Source: Emticicia sp043780375
GTDB lineage: Bacteria; Bacteroidota; Bacteroidia; Cytophagales; Spirosomataceae
Length of the DNA: 29,248 bases
NCBI RefSeq assembly: GCF_043780375.1
Contig: NZ_JAYWCU010000154.1
Coordinates: 1-29,248 of the forward strand
Reading direction: 5' to 3'
The position numbers and the translations under genes were made by a program. Positions 8,101 to 15,532 of the stretch are shown here, in pieces. The first letter of the stretch is position 1; every line of letters starts with the position of its first letter. The notes under the pieces were generated by a model. That model did not search any database and had not been told where the DNA came from. It was given only the letters and a program-made list of their open reading frames with translations.

Positions 8101-10779
8101 TAATAACAAGGCGATAAAAGGCTGTTCTTTCATTTCAGGTAAAATTTCCAGGAATGGTGTGCCAAGTACTTCCTCTCCCACATTAAAAATTTTAAGCATG
8201 GGCTCATTCGCCAATTCCATTTTTAGTTCCTTCCCTTTGAAAATACAGATTGGATAAGGCGATTTCTCAACCAAGCTGCGGAACCGTTTTTCGCTTTCTT
8301 TTAATTTATCTTCTGATATCTTTCGCTCAGAAATATCGGTATGCACACCCACCCATTCCCGGATTGATCCATCTGCATTTAATAAAGGAATTGCATTAAC
8401 TGAAAAGTGTCCCCAGTTTCCGGTTTTATATTTTACACGGTGTTCAAACACAAAATTCTTACGGTCTCTAATTGATCCGTTCCAGGCATCAAGAGTGTTT
8501 TGTGTATCATCAGGATGAATAGCATCAGCCCATCCATATCCCTGATAGGCTTCATAGTTTTGGCCGGTAAGTGAACTCCAACCAATCTGCTCTCCTTCCA
8601 TTTCGCCTTTTGCATTGTTAGTCCATATAATGCCTTCCACTGCGGCAACAGCCGCCTGAAACCGTTCTTCACTTTCTACAATCTTCCTTTTTGCAATCAC
8701 CTGCTCGGTTACATCATACCCAATAATAGTAATACCCGAAATAGTTTGGTCCGCTTCCCAATAAGGTTGGAAAACAAAATTGAAATACTGTTCCCTCGCA
8801 TGCCCGTGTACATTATGGGGGCTCTGCACTTCTCTACCATGATAAGGAATACCGGTGGCAATCACTTCATCCATCAAAGCGGGGAATGGCGTGTCGTTAA
8901 GTTCGGGCATAATTGCAAGTAGCGATTTTCCTTCTACGTCATTCCCTTTTCCCCAAACTGCTTTAACCCTGTCATTGGCAAGGGCAATCACCAAGTCTTT
9001 ACCTTTCAGCACGGCAAAAGTAAATGGCGAATTCATAAGCATCATGTTATACCGCTTATCGCTTTCTTCCACTTTTTTGCGGGCAAGTACCTGTTCAGTT
9101 ACTTCGCTGGCAACCACAATTATTCCAGTTACAGATTCGTCATCGTCTCTCAACTGTTGAATAATAAAATTGTAAAACCCTTGTGTGCTTATGTTGTTTT
9201 TATTTATATTAAATTCAAATCCATTTCCGCAATAGGTTGTTCCGCTTTGCATTACGTTATCCATAAGACCTTTGAACCCTTGTGTTTCCAGTTCGGGCAA
9301 TATGTCAAATAGGGGTTTGCCTACAAAGTCCACACCTTTATTAAGCATTTGCAAACAGTGTTCGTTGGCTACTTCTGCAATATATTCTTTGCCTTTATAA
9401 ATACCGATTGCCACAGGTGTTTGCATTACAATCGACTTAAATCGCACTTCGCTTGTTTCTATTTTTTTACGGGCAAGCACCATTTCTGTTACTTCATACG
9501 CTATTTGTGTAACACCAGAAATTGTATTGTCTGCTTCATAGTAAGGTTGGAAAACAACGTTAAAATACTTATGTTTTAGCTGACCATTGTAGGTTAGTTT
9601 TCCGAGTATTTCATTGGCATACACTGGAATACCTGTCGTATAAACTTTCTCGATCATTTCGGGAAATGGCTGGTCTTGAAGTTCGGGCAATACTTCCAAA
9701 AGCGTTTTTCCTTCTACATCTTTACCTTTTCCCCAAAATTCTTTTATCAAACTATTGGCAAGGGTAATCACCATGTCTTTTCCTTTCATAACAGAAAAAG
9801 CAAATGGCGATTCCATGAGCATTTCGTAGTAACGTTTATTGGTTTCTTCAACCTGTTTCAACGCTTTTTGTTCCGCCTCACGCTGTGCTTCTAATGCTTT
9901 TTTTACAATTACCGAAGCGGTTACCTCGTAAGCAATAACGGTAACACCCGAAATAGTTTCGTCTGCTTCCAGATAAGGCTGGTAAACAAAATTGAAATAG
10001 ACATCTTCCAATTTTCCATTGCGAAAAACCGGGGCAAGAAGTTCCTCTCCCGAAAAGGGAGTGCCGGTGGTGTACACATTATCTAGCAAACCGGGAAATT
10101 CGGAATCTTTGAGCTCAGGCAAAACTTCAAATAGAGGCTTTCCTTCCAAGTCTTTCCCTTTCCCCCACATTTCTTTTACGGAATCGTTGGCAAGGGTTAT
10201 CACCATGTTTTTTCCTTTAAATACAGCAAAAGCGAATGGCGATTTCATGAGCATCATGTTGTAACGCTTTTCGCTGTCTTCAACCAGTTTCAACGCTTTT
10301 TGTTCCACCTCATGCTGTAACTCTAATGCTTTTTTTTCCATCACTGCAGCGGTTACTTCAGCAGCAATAATGGTAACGCCCGAAATAGTTTCGTCTGCTT
10401 CACGATAAGGCTGGTAAACAAAATTATAATAAACATCCTCCTTTTGTCCATTAATGTACTTCGGGGCGAGGATGTCATTGGCTTGATAAGGAATTCCTGT
10501 TTTGTAAACTTCATCAAGCAAATTAGGAAATGGCGTGTCTTTTAATTCCGGAAGAACCTCAATCAATGGTTTTCCTTCAACGTTGTTTCCCTTTCCCCAA
10601 GTTGCTTTCATTTTGTCATTGGCAAATGTAATCACATTGTTTTTACCTTTCAGTACTGCAAAAGCAAATGGCGATTGCATGAACATCATGTTGTACCATT
10701 TTTCGCTATCTTCAATTATTTTTCTTGAATTTTGTTTTGCTTTTTCAGGCGATTTCTTTTTGGGTGAAGTTGGTTTCAT
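5152..10779 (-). CDS. Giant soluble hybrid sensor histidine kinase with eleven PAS domains
   Basis: A 1875-residue two-component hybrid kinase without signal peptide or membrane segments, hence cytoplasmic sensing. Eleven PAS units start at about residues 25, 169, 313, 443, 573, 703, 829, 960, 1090, 1221 and 1352. Nine are copies of one type (about 128 residues) with the signature GKG-x-DVEGK-x-L-x-EVLPEL and FNFVYQPY. Units 6 and 11 are PAS_3-type with PAC ends (WVGVHTDISERK, WVGVTTDISEQ). A coiled linker leads to HisKA with H1516 in SNMSHEIRTPLNS. The HATPase shows NLISNSVKFT, DSGIGI and GGTGLGLAI. A C-terminal receiver has phospho-acceptor D1805 in LMDLQMPEMNG and K1856 in YISKP. Units 1-3 are joined by near-identical helical linkers (EQKALK), suggesting late duplication. 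Phosphorelay to a separate HPt protein is expected; none is nearby. The gene is flanked by non-coding islands on both sides. The ATG start directly precedes the Lys/Ser/Pro-rich N-terminus. Confidence 0.93.
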   Translation of the reverse strand: MKPTSPKKKSPEKAKQNSRKIIEDSEKWYNMMFMQSPFAFAVLKGKNNVITFANDKMKATWGKGNNVEGKPLIEVLPELKDTPFPNLLDEVYKTGIPYQANDILAPKYINGQKEDVYYNFVYQPYREADETISGVTIIAAEVTAAVMEKKALELQHEVEQKALKLVEDSEKRYNMMLMKSPFAFAVFKGKNMVITLANDSVKEMWGKGKDLEGKPLFEVLPELKDSEFPGLLDNVYTTGTPFSGEELLAPVFRNGKLEDVYFNFVYQPYLEADETISGVTVIAYEVTASVIVKKALEAQREAEQKALKQVEETNKRYYEMLMESPFAFSVMKGKDMVITLANSLIKEFWGKGKDVEGKTLLEVLPELQDQPFPEMIEKVYTTGIPVYANEILGKLTYNGQLKHKYFNVVFQPYYEADNTISGVTQIAYEVTEMVLARKKIETSEVRFKSIVMQTPVAIGIYKGKEYIAEVANEHCLQMLNKGVDFVGKPLFDILPELETQGFKGLMDNVMQSGTTYCGNGFEFNINKNNISTQGFYNFIIQQLRDDDESVTGIIVVASEVTEQVLARKKVEESDKRYNMMLMNSPFTFAVLKGKDLVIALANDRVKAVWGKGNDVEGKSLLAIMPELNDTPFPALMDEVIATGIPYHGREVQSPHNVHGHAREQYFNFVFQPYWEADQTISGITIIGYDVTEQVIAKRKIVESEERFQAAVAAVEGIIWTNNAKGEMEGEQIGWSSLTGQNYEAYQGYGWADAIHPDDTQNTLDAWNGSIRDRKNFVFEHRVKYKTGNWGHFSVNAIPLLNADGSIREWVGVHTDISERKISEDKLKESEKRFRSLVEKSPYPICIFKGKELKMELANEPMLKIFNVGEEVLGTPFLEILPEMKEQPFIALLLDVLENGTTHYGSEQPAYFLRKNGEKDTRYFNFVYQPYRENDGSVSGVMALATDVTEQVIARKKVEASEFRFHNMIATSPSMIAIFKGEDMIIEIANDSIIESWGKGKDIVGKSLLSIMPEITEQGFDKILSDVYKTGIPFHAYEAPVSLIRNGKLEVLHYTFAYQAQRNINGEIEGVAVIANEVTPQAKMNLKIRESEGRFRQLVKQAPVAIAVVRGEKYVVEIVNAKILEIWGRTEAQILDKPIFEVLTELEGQGFEALVDNVYTTGERFVASELPITLMRNGQLENAFVTFVYEPLREVDGTISGIMVLALEITDLVVGRKKMEVQTALFEDMLMTSPGFVSTLSGPEHVHELVNEQYQSLFGKRHLKGKPIMVALPELEGQGFDKLLDNVYTTGETYVGIDIPATMARDEGLAPELRYFNFSYQPMYNEFKEIYSILLFGYEVTEQMNAKKRIEESEKHFRHLADLMPAKISNRDADGSVIYFNKQWLDYTGQDFEELKNLGYQNILHPDELEEFQNKFKKALETKTVLEMEMRFLDKNGDYKWHLNIESPIKDENGNLKMWVGVTTDISEQIKIRDTNLGIYEKHANELRHAKELSELATLAAENAAKSKQQFLSNMSHEIRTPLNSIIGFANVLMKTDLGVEQKEFLQAIKTSGKSLNVLINDILDLAKVDAGKITFEKQPFEIRKSIKSILYTFDLKIKEKNLELIKEYDSRIPSILLGDSIRLNQIILNLISNSVKFTHKGKIILSLKLLHEDEENVNIEFAVTDSGIGIAANKINSIFNLFEQAELSTSNSYGGTGLGLAIVKQLIEQQGGSISLKSKLGEGSTFTFILPFGKTNVKSEQEIEIPTLNSKIKNLRVLVAEDVALNQLLIKIILSDFGFEYEIVSNGKLAIEKMQTNTYDIILMDLQMPEMNGFEATEYIRKTLKSQIPIIALTADVTTADVSKCKEFGMDDYISKPINENLLYSKIVKLVKKKR
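6733..10707 (-). repeat. Tandem array of PAS-coding units within the giant kinase
   Basis: Ten consecutive coding units of roughly 390 bp (codons 25-1349), nine of them from one lineage. DNA-level similarity is obvious between units 1, 2, 3 and 5, for example in the codons for GKG, the VLPEL segment and SPFAFAV. The array could gain or lose units by homologous recombination, and it is a likely misassembly point for short reads. Confidence 0.8.
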
Positions 10780-10829
10780 ATCAAAGAAGTATGTTGAGAT
10801 TATCTGAAATCATTTTGCGAAAGATGGCA

Positions 10830-10868
10830 AACACGGCTTGTCCGAAAATTGCAGTCTGCCGCAGCGGG
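10830..10868. other. GC-rich intergenic element upstream of the giant kinase
   Basis: The stretch begins AACACGGCTTGTCC and contains TGCCGCAGCGG at 10857-10867. The first part resembles the complement of 4984-4997 (AACACGGTATTGCC). The second matches TGCCGCAGTGG at 27192-27202. It is part of a loose set of similar islands beside accessory genes. Role unknown. Confidence 0.4.
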
Positions 10869-10969
10869 TGTATTTTTTGGTGTTTTTCTAATAAAAAGTT
10901 ACACTTTTAATGTCGTGCTTTTCAAAGTTTTTTCAATAAAACCTTTAATAGATTAACGAAGATAACAAA

Positions 10970-10994
10970 AAAGGCAGCCTATTTAGCTACCCTT
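10970..10994 (-). terminator. Probable terminator of the Omp28-like gene
   Basis: On the minus strand AAGG-gt-AGC pairs with GCT-g-CCTT around a short A/T-rich loop and is followed by a T-run. It begins about 25 bp after the stop of the Omp28-like gene. The internal mismatch makes the stem weak. Confidence 0.5.
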
Positions 10995-11019
10995 CAAAAT
11001 ATTTTTATTAGAAATCTAC

Positions 11020-12003
11020 TCAATCCCAATCTTTCACAATTCCAATTGGCACTATTTGCACATTGATAATTTCATTGGTTTTTTGATTCATCAAAAATAC
11101 TACCAAATGGCAATTTTCCTTTACTTTGATGTTCTCTGGTAGGGCTATTTTGAATAATTTTCTGAAAATCTTGCCATTTTTGGTAGCAGCTACTGGAATA
11201 TCAAGTCCGCCAATTAGTGGAGCGATGGCATCACGGGCAACATTGCGGTGAAGAAAATCTTCAATCATCGAAGGCTTGTTGTAAGCATCATATTTTTGAA
11301 ATCGAATATCTCGACTGGCATAGTTTACTTGTGGATAACCCGCAACTTTGTCTTCTACTAAATAAATTCCCAGACCATAACTTTCGTCGGTCGCTGTTTG
11401 TATTTTTACATGACTCAAAACCGTCAATTCGTTGCCATTTAAATTACTTTCGATGGCAATTCCTGCTGTAGTTTTTTCTGTTTTCAAGAAATCTTCTACA
11501 TTTATAGCCCATTCGCTTTCACCAATAATATAAGTTGTGCCAACAATTGATTTTCGGCGATTGACCATACCCGAAGGCCATGCAGGATGTCCATATTTGT
11601 TTTTTAGAGGGTTATATACTTTATCTTTATCGGCAGTCATTTCGTCGTTATAATGAATCTCGACTGAGATTACACGAGCATTTGCAGTCAGCTTTTCAGA
11701 AGTTTCTTTTGCCAGCGGACACCAACCACACCATGTGCCTGAATGTTCTTCTAATAAAACTTTTCTTGTAAAATCTTGTGGAATTTTGGTCGAAACTTTA
11801 CTGGGATAGTCATATTTACAGCTGCAATCATCGGCTTTTGCCGTTGATTTATAGTTGGTCGCTGCCACATCTGTACAGCCAATAGTGAGGTCTTGCGATT
11901 CGGTTTCGACAATAACTACAGGTTCTGGAGCAGATTTACTACATTGAAAAAAAAAGAATATACTTATAGCAATAAAGAATGCTTTAACAACTATTTTATT
12001 CAT
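11020..12003 (-). CDS. Omp28-related thioredoxin-fold lipoprotein
   Basis: A 327-residue lipoprotein. I prefer the ATG at 12003 over the predicted start at 12096, because it gives MNKIVVKAF followed by a hydrophobic stretch and the lipobox FFFFQC (C21); the longer form has 31 extra residues in front of this signal. A short motif, GCTDVAATNYKSTAKADDCS, matches the Cys/Asp-rich repeat common in secreted Bacteroidota proteins. Next comes a thioredoxin-like region with the redox pair C92-C95 in SGTWCGWCP, then an Omp28-type beta-rich C-terminal half (RKLFKIALPENIKVKENCHLV style). It should be anchored in an outer or inner membrane facing the periplasm. It is divergent from the TlpA-like and DUF6029 genes; I recall this trio as commonly neighbouring in Bacteroidota. 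Role in thiol-disulfide chemistry of envelope proteins is inferred from the CxxC. Confidence 0.82.
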   Translation of the reverse strand: MNKIVVKAFFIAISIFFFFQCSKSAPEPVVIVETESQDLTIGCTDVAATNYKSTAKADDCSCKYDYPSKVSTKIPQDFTRKVLLEEHSGTWCGWCPLAKETSEKLTANARVISVEIHYNDEMTADKDKVYNPLKNKYGHPAWPSGMVNRRKSIVGTTYIIGESEWAINVEDFLKTEKTTAGIAIESNLNGNELTVLSHVKIQTATDESYGLGIYLVEDKVAGYPQVNYASRDIRFQKYDAYNKPSMIEDFLHRNVARDAIAPLIGGLDIPVAATKNGKIFRKLFKIALPENIKVKENCHLVVFLMNQKTNEIINVQIVPIGIVKDWD

Positions 12004-12096
12004 TGGGTTTTTGTAGTTTTTTCTAAAAAAACAACAAAAATCGTGCCTTACAATGTTTGGCATCAGAATTGCGTTTTTAATTAAAACAATCAACAA
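12004..12096. promoter_or_regulatory. Divergent promoter region
   Basis: With the Omp28-like start placed at 12003, 93 bp separate it from the divergent TlpA-like gene. This gap must hold both promoters. I see AT-rich DNA with several TTTG/TTTTG words but no convincing Bacteroidota -33/-7 pair. Confidence 0.4.
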
Positions 12097-12618
12097 ATGA
12101 CAAGATTTTTCGTGAATAAAATGTTATGTTATATATTTTTTATTTTAAGTTTTTCTCTCAATATTTTTGCCCAAAAATCGCTACCCGATGTACAAATAAA
12201 AAATTTAAAAGAACAAACGATTTCCAGCAAACAGCTTATTGGAACTAATCAACCAATAATTATAAGTTTTTGGGCGACTTGGTGCAAGCCTTGTTTGCAA
12301 GAAATTAATGCTATTTCGGATAATTTAGAAGATTGGCAAAAAGAAACAGGTGTGAAATTTATTGCTATTTCGGTAGACGATAGTCGAAGCAAAGCTCGTG
12401 TACTAACATTTGTCAATACAAAAAAATGGAAATTTGATGTCTATACTGACGAAAACGCCGATTTTCAAAGAGCATTAAATGTGCTAAACGTGCCTCATAC
12501 ATTCATTTTAGATGCCAACGGCAAAATTATTTATCAGCACACATCTTATGCTTTGGGCGATGAAGAGGAATACATTGATATTGTTAGACGACTTAAAAAA
12601 GCGTCCACAGGGAAATGA
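12097..12618 (+). CDS. TlpA/ResA-like periplasmic thioredoxin
   Basis: A 173-residue exported thiol-disulfide oxidoreductase. The N-terminal signal covers about residues 9-25 (ending NIFAQ). The AhpC/TSA-Redoxin fold follows with W-x-T-W-C-K-P-C, the redox pair being C63 and C66, the cis-Pro region NVPHTFIL and IAISVDDSRSK. The length is close to the usual 160-200 of the family. M9 (ATG at 12121) is an alternative start that would leave a tighter signal peptide. The stop overlaps the start of the DUF6029 gene (ATGA), so the two are translationally coupled. TlpA proteins reduce or resolve disulfides in periplasmic clients. The client is probably one of the neighbouring Cys-containing proteins, but this is inference. 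Confidence 0.88.
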   Translation: MTRFFVNKMLCYIFFILSFSLNIFAQKSLPDVQIKNLKEQTISSKQLIGTNQPIIISFWATWCKPCLQEINAISDNLEDWQKETGVKFIAISVDDSRSKARVLTFVNTKKWKFDVYTDENADFQRALNVLNVPHTFILDANGKIIYQHTSYALGDEEEYIDIVRRLKKASTGK

Positions 12619-14195
12619 AAAAACACCTAATACTCTTACTGTTTTTAAAAACAATTACTGGTTTTTCCCAAAAAGACACCACGCAAAAAGGTACATTTAC
12701 GGGCAGCATTCAAGCAGATTTTCAAAAATATACAAATGATAACTCATTGATATATAGTCAATTAGATAAGAAAATTGCTTCAAATAATTATCTTACGCTA
12801 CAATACCAATACGCTCGTTTTCGGGCAGGGGTGAGGCTTGAAGGCTATTTCCCTCCTTTGTTGGGTTACCCTAATAATTTGGAAGGAAAAGGGCTGGTCA
12901 ATCGTTTTGTGAATTATCAATCTCAGAAAATTTCGGCAACGATTGGTCATTTTTATGAGCAGTTTGGTAGTGGAATGATGCTTCGTTTGCAACAGCAACG
13001 TTTTTTGGGGATGGATACTTCACTTGATGGTTTTCAGCTGAAGGCAAATCCAACGAAAAATTATGCTTTAAAACTGATTGGCGGTAAACAAAGGCTTGGG
13101 TTCAAGCACGCTGATGGAATAGTGATTGGGCTCGACAACGAATTTAGATTTAGCAAAGATTCGTCGGCAAGCCAATGGAGTGGAGGGCTGAGTTTGGTCA
13201 ATAAAAACGAACCTTATTCGGGAATTTTGAAAACGGTCAGTGCGAACGTTTGGGCGGTAGGAGGAAGGTTGAATTTTCAGCAAAATAATTTTAGTTTTTC
13301 AACTGAATATGTCTCAAAATCGCCCGATGCTTCGCCAGCAAATCGCTACATTTCGCACCGAGGTTCAGGCTTTTTTTTGACGAGTAATCTTGATTTTACC
13401 AATCTTTCGCTGTCACTAAACCTCAAACGCATTGATAATTTTGATTTCCGTAGTCAACGCTCCGAAAGTCTCAATAATGCACTTTTGAGCTATATTCCTG
13501 CCACAACTAAGCAACATTCGTATCGTTTGCTGACGCTTTATCCGTACGCTTCGCAGGTTTTGGGCGAAGTTGGCGGACAAATAGACGTAGTTTATTCATT
13601 TAAAAACAACGCAACTCTATCGTTCAATTTTGCTGCTTTGAATGCCTTAAACAAAAAAGAAATTAATACTGAAGAAGGTTACAAGAGTAGTTTCTGGGAG
13701 CTTGGGAAAGAGAAATATTACCGAGATATTAATATTGAATTTGAGAAAAAGTGGTCGAAAAAGTTTAAATCTAATTTGGTTTTTGTTTATCTCAATTATA
13801 ATAAAGGTCAGATTTTGGGTACTCGTCAAGAAATGGTAAAATCTTATACTTTTATTTTCGATGGGACTTATAAACTGCTGAAAAAGAGAGCTTTACGCTT
13901 TGAATTGCAACATTTAGCCACTAAACAAGATGTTGGAAACTGGGCAATGAGTTTGGTAGAATACAGTGTTTCGCCCAAATATTTTTTCTATATTTCGGAT
14001 GAAATAAATTACCATGATTTCGACTTCAAGAAAGTGCGGCATTTTCCAAATATTGGTTCGGCATTTAGTCATAAAGGACACCGCCTTTCATTAGGCTACG
14101 GTCGCCAGCGTGAAGGGCTTTTGTGCGTAGGTGGCATCTGCCGATTGACTCCTGCTTATACAGGTTTTAGTGCGTCATTAACAAGTAGTTTTTGA
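12615..14195 (+). CDS. DUF6029-type outer-membrane beta-barrel protein
   Basis: A 526-residue exported protein with a short signal peptide (MKKHLILLLFLKTITGFSQ). From about residue 25 to the C-terminal phenylalanine it consists of alternating hydrophobic/polar strands ending in aromatic residues (SFSFSTEYV, LRFELQHLA, HRLSLGYGRQ, GFSASLTSSF). This is the pattern of a 16-or-more-strand outer-membrane barrel. The overall look matches DUF6029, a family of unknown function that I associate with Omp28 and TlpA neighbours. A late CVGGIC motif (near residue 505) offers a disulfide that the upstream thioredoxin-like proteins might handle. It overlaps the TlpA-like gene by 4 bp. Function unknown; the barrel call is supported by sequence pattern only. 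Confidence 0.75.
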   Translation: MKKHLILLLFLKTITGFSQKDTTQKGTFTGSIQADFQKYTNDNSLIYSQLDKKIASNNYLTLQYQYARFRAGVRLEGYFPPLLGYPNNLEGKGLVNRFVNYQSQKISATIGHFYEQFGSGMMLRLQQQRFLGMDTSLDGFQLKANPTKNYALKLIGGKQRLGFKHADGIVIGLDNEFRFSKDSSASQWSGGLSLVNKNEPYSGILKTVSANVWAVGGRLNFQQNNFSFSTEYVSKSPDASPANRYISHRGSGFFLTSNLDFTNLSLSLNLKRIDNFDFRSQRSESLNNALLSYIPATTKQHSYRLLTLYPYASQVLGEVGGQIDVVYSFKNNATLSFNFAALNALNKKEINTEEGYKSSFWELGKEKYYRDINIEFEKKWSKKFKSNLVFVYLNYNKGQILGTRQEMVKSYTFIFDGTYKLLKKRALRFELQHLATKQDVGNWAMSLVEYSVSPKYFFYISDEINYHDFDFKKVRHFPNIGSAFSHKGHRLSLGYGRQREGLLCVGGICRLTPAYTGFSASLTSSF

Positions 14196-14216
14196 TTTCT
14201 AATTCAAAGCGATACA

Positions 14217-15293
14217 ATGAAAATATTCAAAATACTGCCATTTTTATTATATTTTGCTGTGTTTTTCGATTCATATTCACAAAAAACGATTTCGCTCAAT
14301 GGAGAAAAACTCAGTTTTTCATGGGTGTTTCGTATTGATAATGTATCTGATAAACGCTCAAATAAAGATAATATTGGAACGCCGTCTATCGGAAGTGTTT
14401 TTGTTTCACCCACCGAGAAAGAAACCATTTCGCTGAAAGGTGGAGTTGTAGCGGCAGTTAAGAAATTGCTTTCGCAAAGCATTCCACTTAACAACTCTTC
14501 TATTTCGATTTCATACAATATTTTGGAGCTAAAGATTTCGGAATCAAAACTGCCCAATGGCAATATTTCGGGACAAATGTTTTTGAGAGTGGCTTTTGAG
14601 CGATTGGGCAAAAAAGACACGGTTTTATTGACAGAAACAATAACTTCTACCTCATTTCTCCGCTCTGATGCTCAAATGCCCGCAGGAAGATATGAGATAA
14701 TTCTGACTTCATTATTTTCGAAATCATTAGAATATATTGATAAATGGTTGGTACTTAATGGTGGAAAAAGTGAAGCATTTGTGAAAGGTGTGAAGATGAT
14801 TTTTATACCGGAGCCTAATGATAATGTTGGGGATACAGTTTACTATAATTCAGGAAAAATCACTTGGAACGATTTCAAAGGAAAGCCAACAAATAGCAGA
14901 TATGGAGCAGCTATTTTTTCAAATTTTGCATACGATGCAATTTTTCAAATAAAAGACGGGTACATTGTAGCTACCATTCAAACCAAAACTTATATGGTAC
15001 GTGGAATGTCGTGGGTGATGCCAGCCGCCCAAGAGGCTTATGGTTTAGCACATGAACAACTGCATTTTGATATTACAAGGCTCGTTGTTGAGCGTTTTAA
15101 GAAGAAAATTGCTACCATGAAAGCCGACTTGGTGATTGACCTAAACAGCATGATTCAATATGAATATTTGGAGTCATATCGTGAAATGAACAAACTTCAA
15201 AACGACTATGATGGTGAAAGTAATCATAGCCTAAATAGACAAAAACAAGCGGAATGGGCAGACAAAGTGAAAAAATGGCTGGAGGGGAAATAG
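14217..15293 (+). CDS. Secreted DUF922-type putative zinc protease
   Basis: A 358-residue exported protein with a signal peptide of about 21 residues (ending SYSQ). The C-terminal third has H279-E-Q-L-H283, the HExxH zinc motif of metalloproteases. It is followed by LNSMIQYEYLESYREMNKLQNDYD and ESNHSLNRQKQAEW, which matches the DUF922 pattern (predicted secreted Zn-dependent proteases) with its Y-D-x-E-x-x-H-S-x-N-x-x-x-Q-x-x-W end. The entry motif ITWNDFKGKP is also typical. Residues 25-200 form a separate beta-rich region I cannot assign. It starts 21 bp after the DUF6029 gene and is probably its operon partner. Proteolytic activity is predicted, not shown. Confidence 0.75.
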   Translation: MKIFKILPFLLYFAVFFDSYSQKTISLNGEKLSFSWVFRIDNVSDKRSNKDNIGTPSIGSVFVSPTEKETISLKGGVVAAVKKLLSQSIPLNNSSISISYNILELKISESKLPNGNISGQMFLRVAFERLGKKDTVLLTETITSTSFLRSDAQMPAGRYEIILTSLFSKSLEYIDKWLVLNGGKSEAFVKGVKMIFIPEPNDNVGDTVYYNSGKITWNDFKGKPTNSRYGAAIFSNFAYDAIFQIKDGYIVATIQTKTYMVRGMSWVMPAAQEAYGLAHEQLHFDITRLVVERFKKKIATMKADLVIDLNSMIQYEYLESYREMNKLQNDYDGESNHSLNRQKQAEWADKVKKWLEGK

Positions 15294-15482
15294 AGAAGTT
15301 TTGTATGCGTAAAATCAAAGCGAATTGATGTTTTTATAAACAAAAATAAGTTATCAAATATTCAAATTCTTGGAATACTCCCCTCCAGATTATAGGTCAC
15401 TAAATAACGTCCCATCCAAGTATTTGAATACGAGGTAAGCTGAGTTTTGGAAAAGACGTTTTATTGTAATAGGTTTTGAAAC

Positions 15483-15499
15483 ACAATTTTCCAAATTGT
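15483..15499 (+). terminator. Weak terminator-like hairpin
   Basis: ACAATTT-tcc-AAATTGT followed after two bases by TTTTT. The stem is all A/T except one pair and lies 190 bp past the DUF922 gene, so it is a weak candidate. The remaining 15294-15532 gap between convergent genes holds nothing else recognisable. Confidence 0.3.
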
Positions 15500-15532
15500 A
15501 CTTTTTCGCTATTCACAAATTGGAGAATTGTA

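Noticed and set aside
6733..10707. Regularly spaced repeats as a CRISPR or DNA satellite array
   Set aside because: The period of about 390 bp follows PAS protein domains in one open frame, with diverged copies; it is a coding array.
12004..12096. N-terminal extension of the Omp28-like protein up to 12096
   Set aside because: It would put 31 residues in front of an intact lipoprotein signal and remove the divergent promoter space.
14204..14620. 138-residue minus-strand frame over the DUF922 gene
   Set aside because: Fully antisense to a well-supported coding gene, no family resemblance, no upstream room for a promoter.
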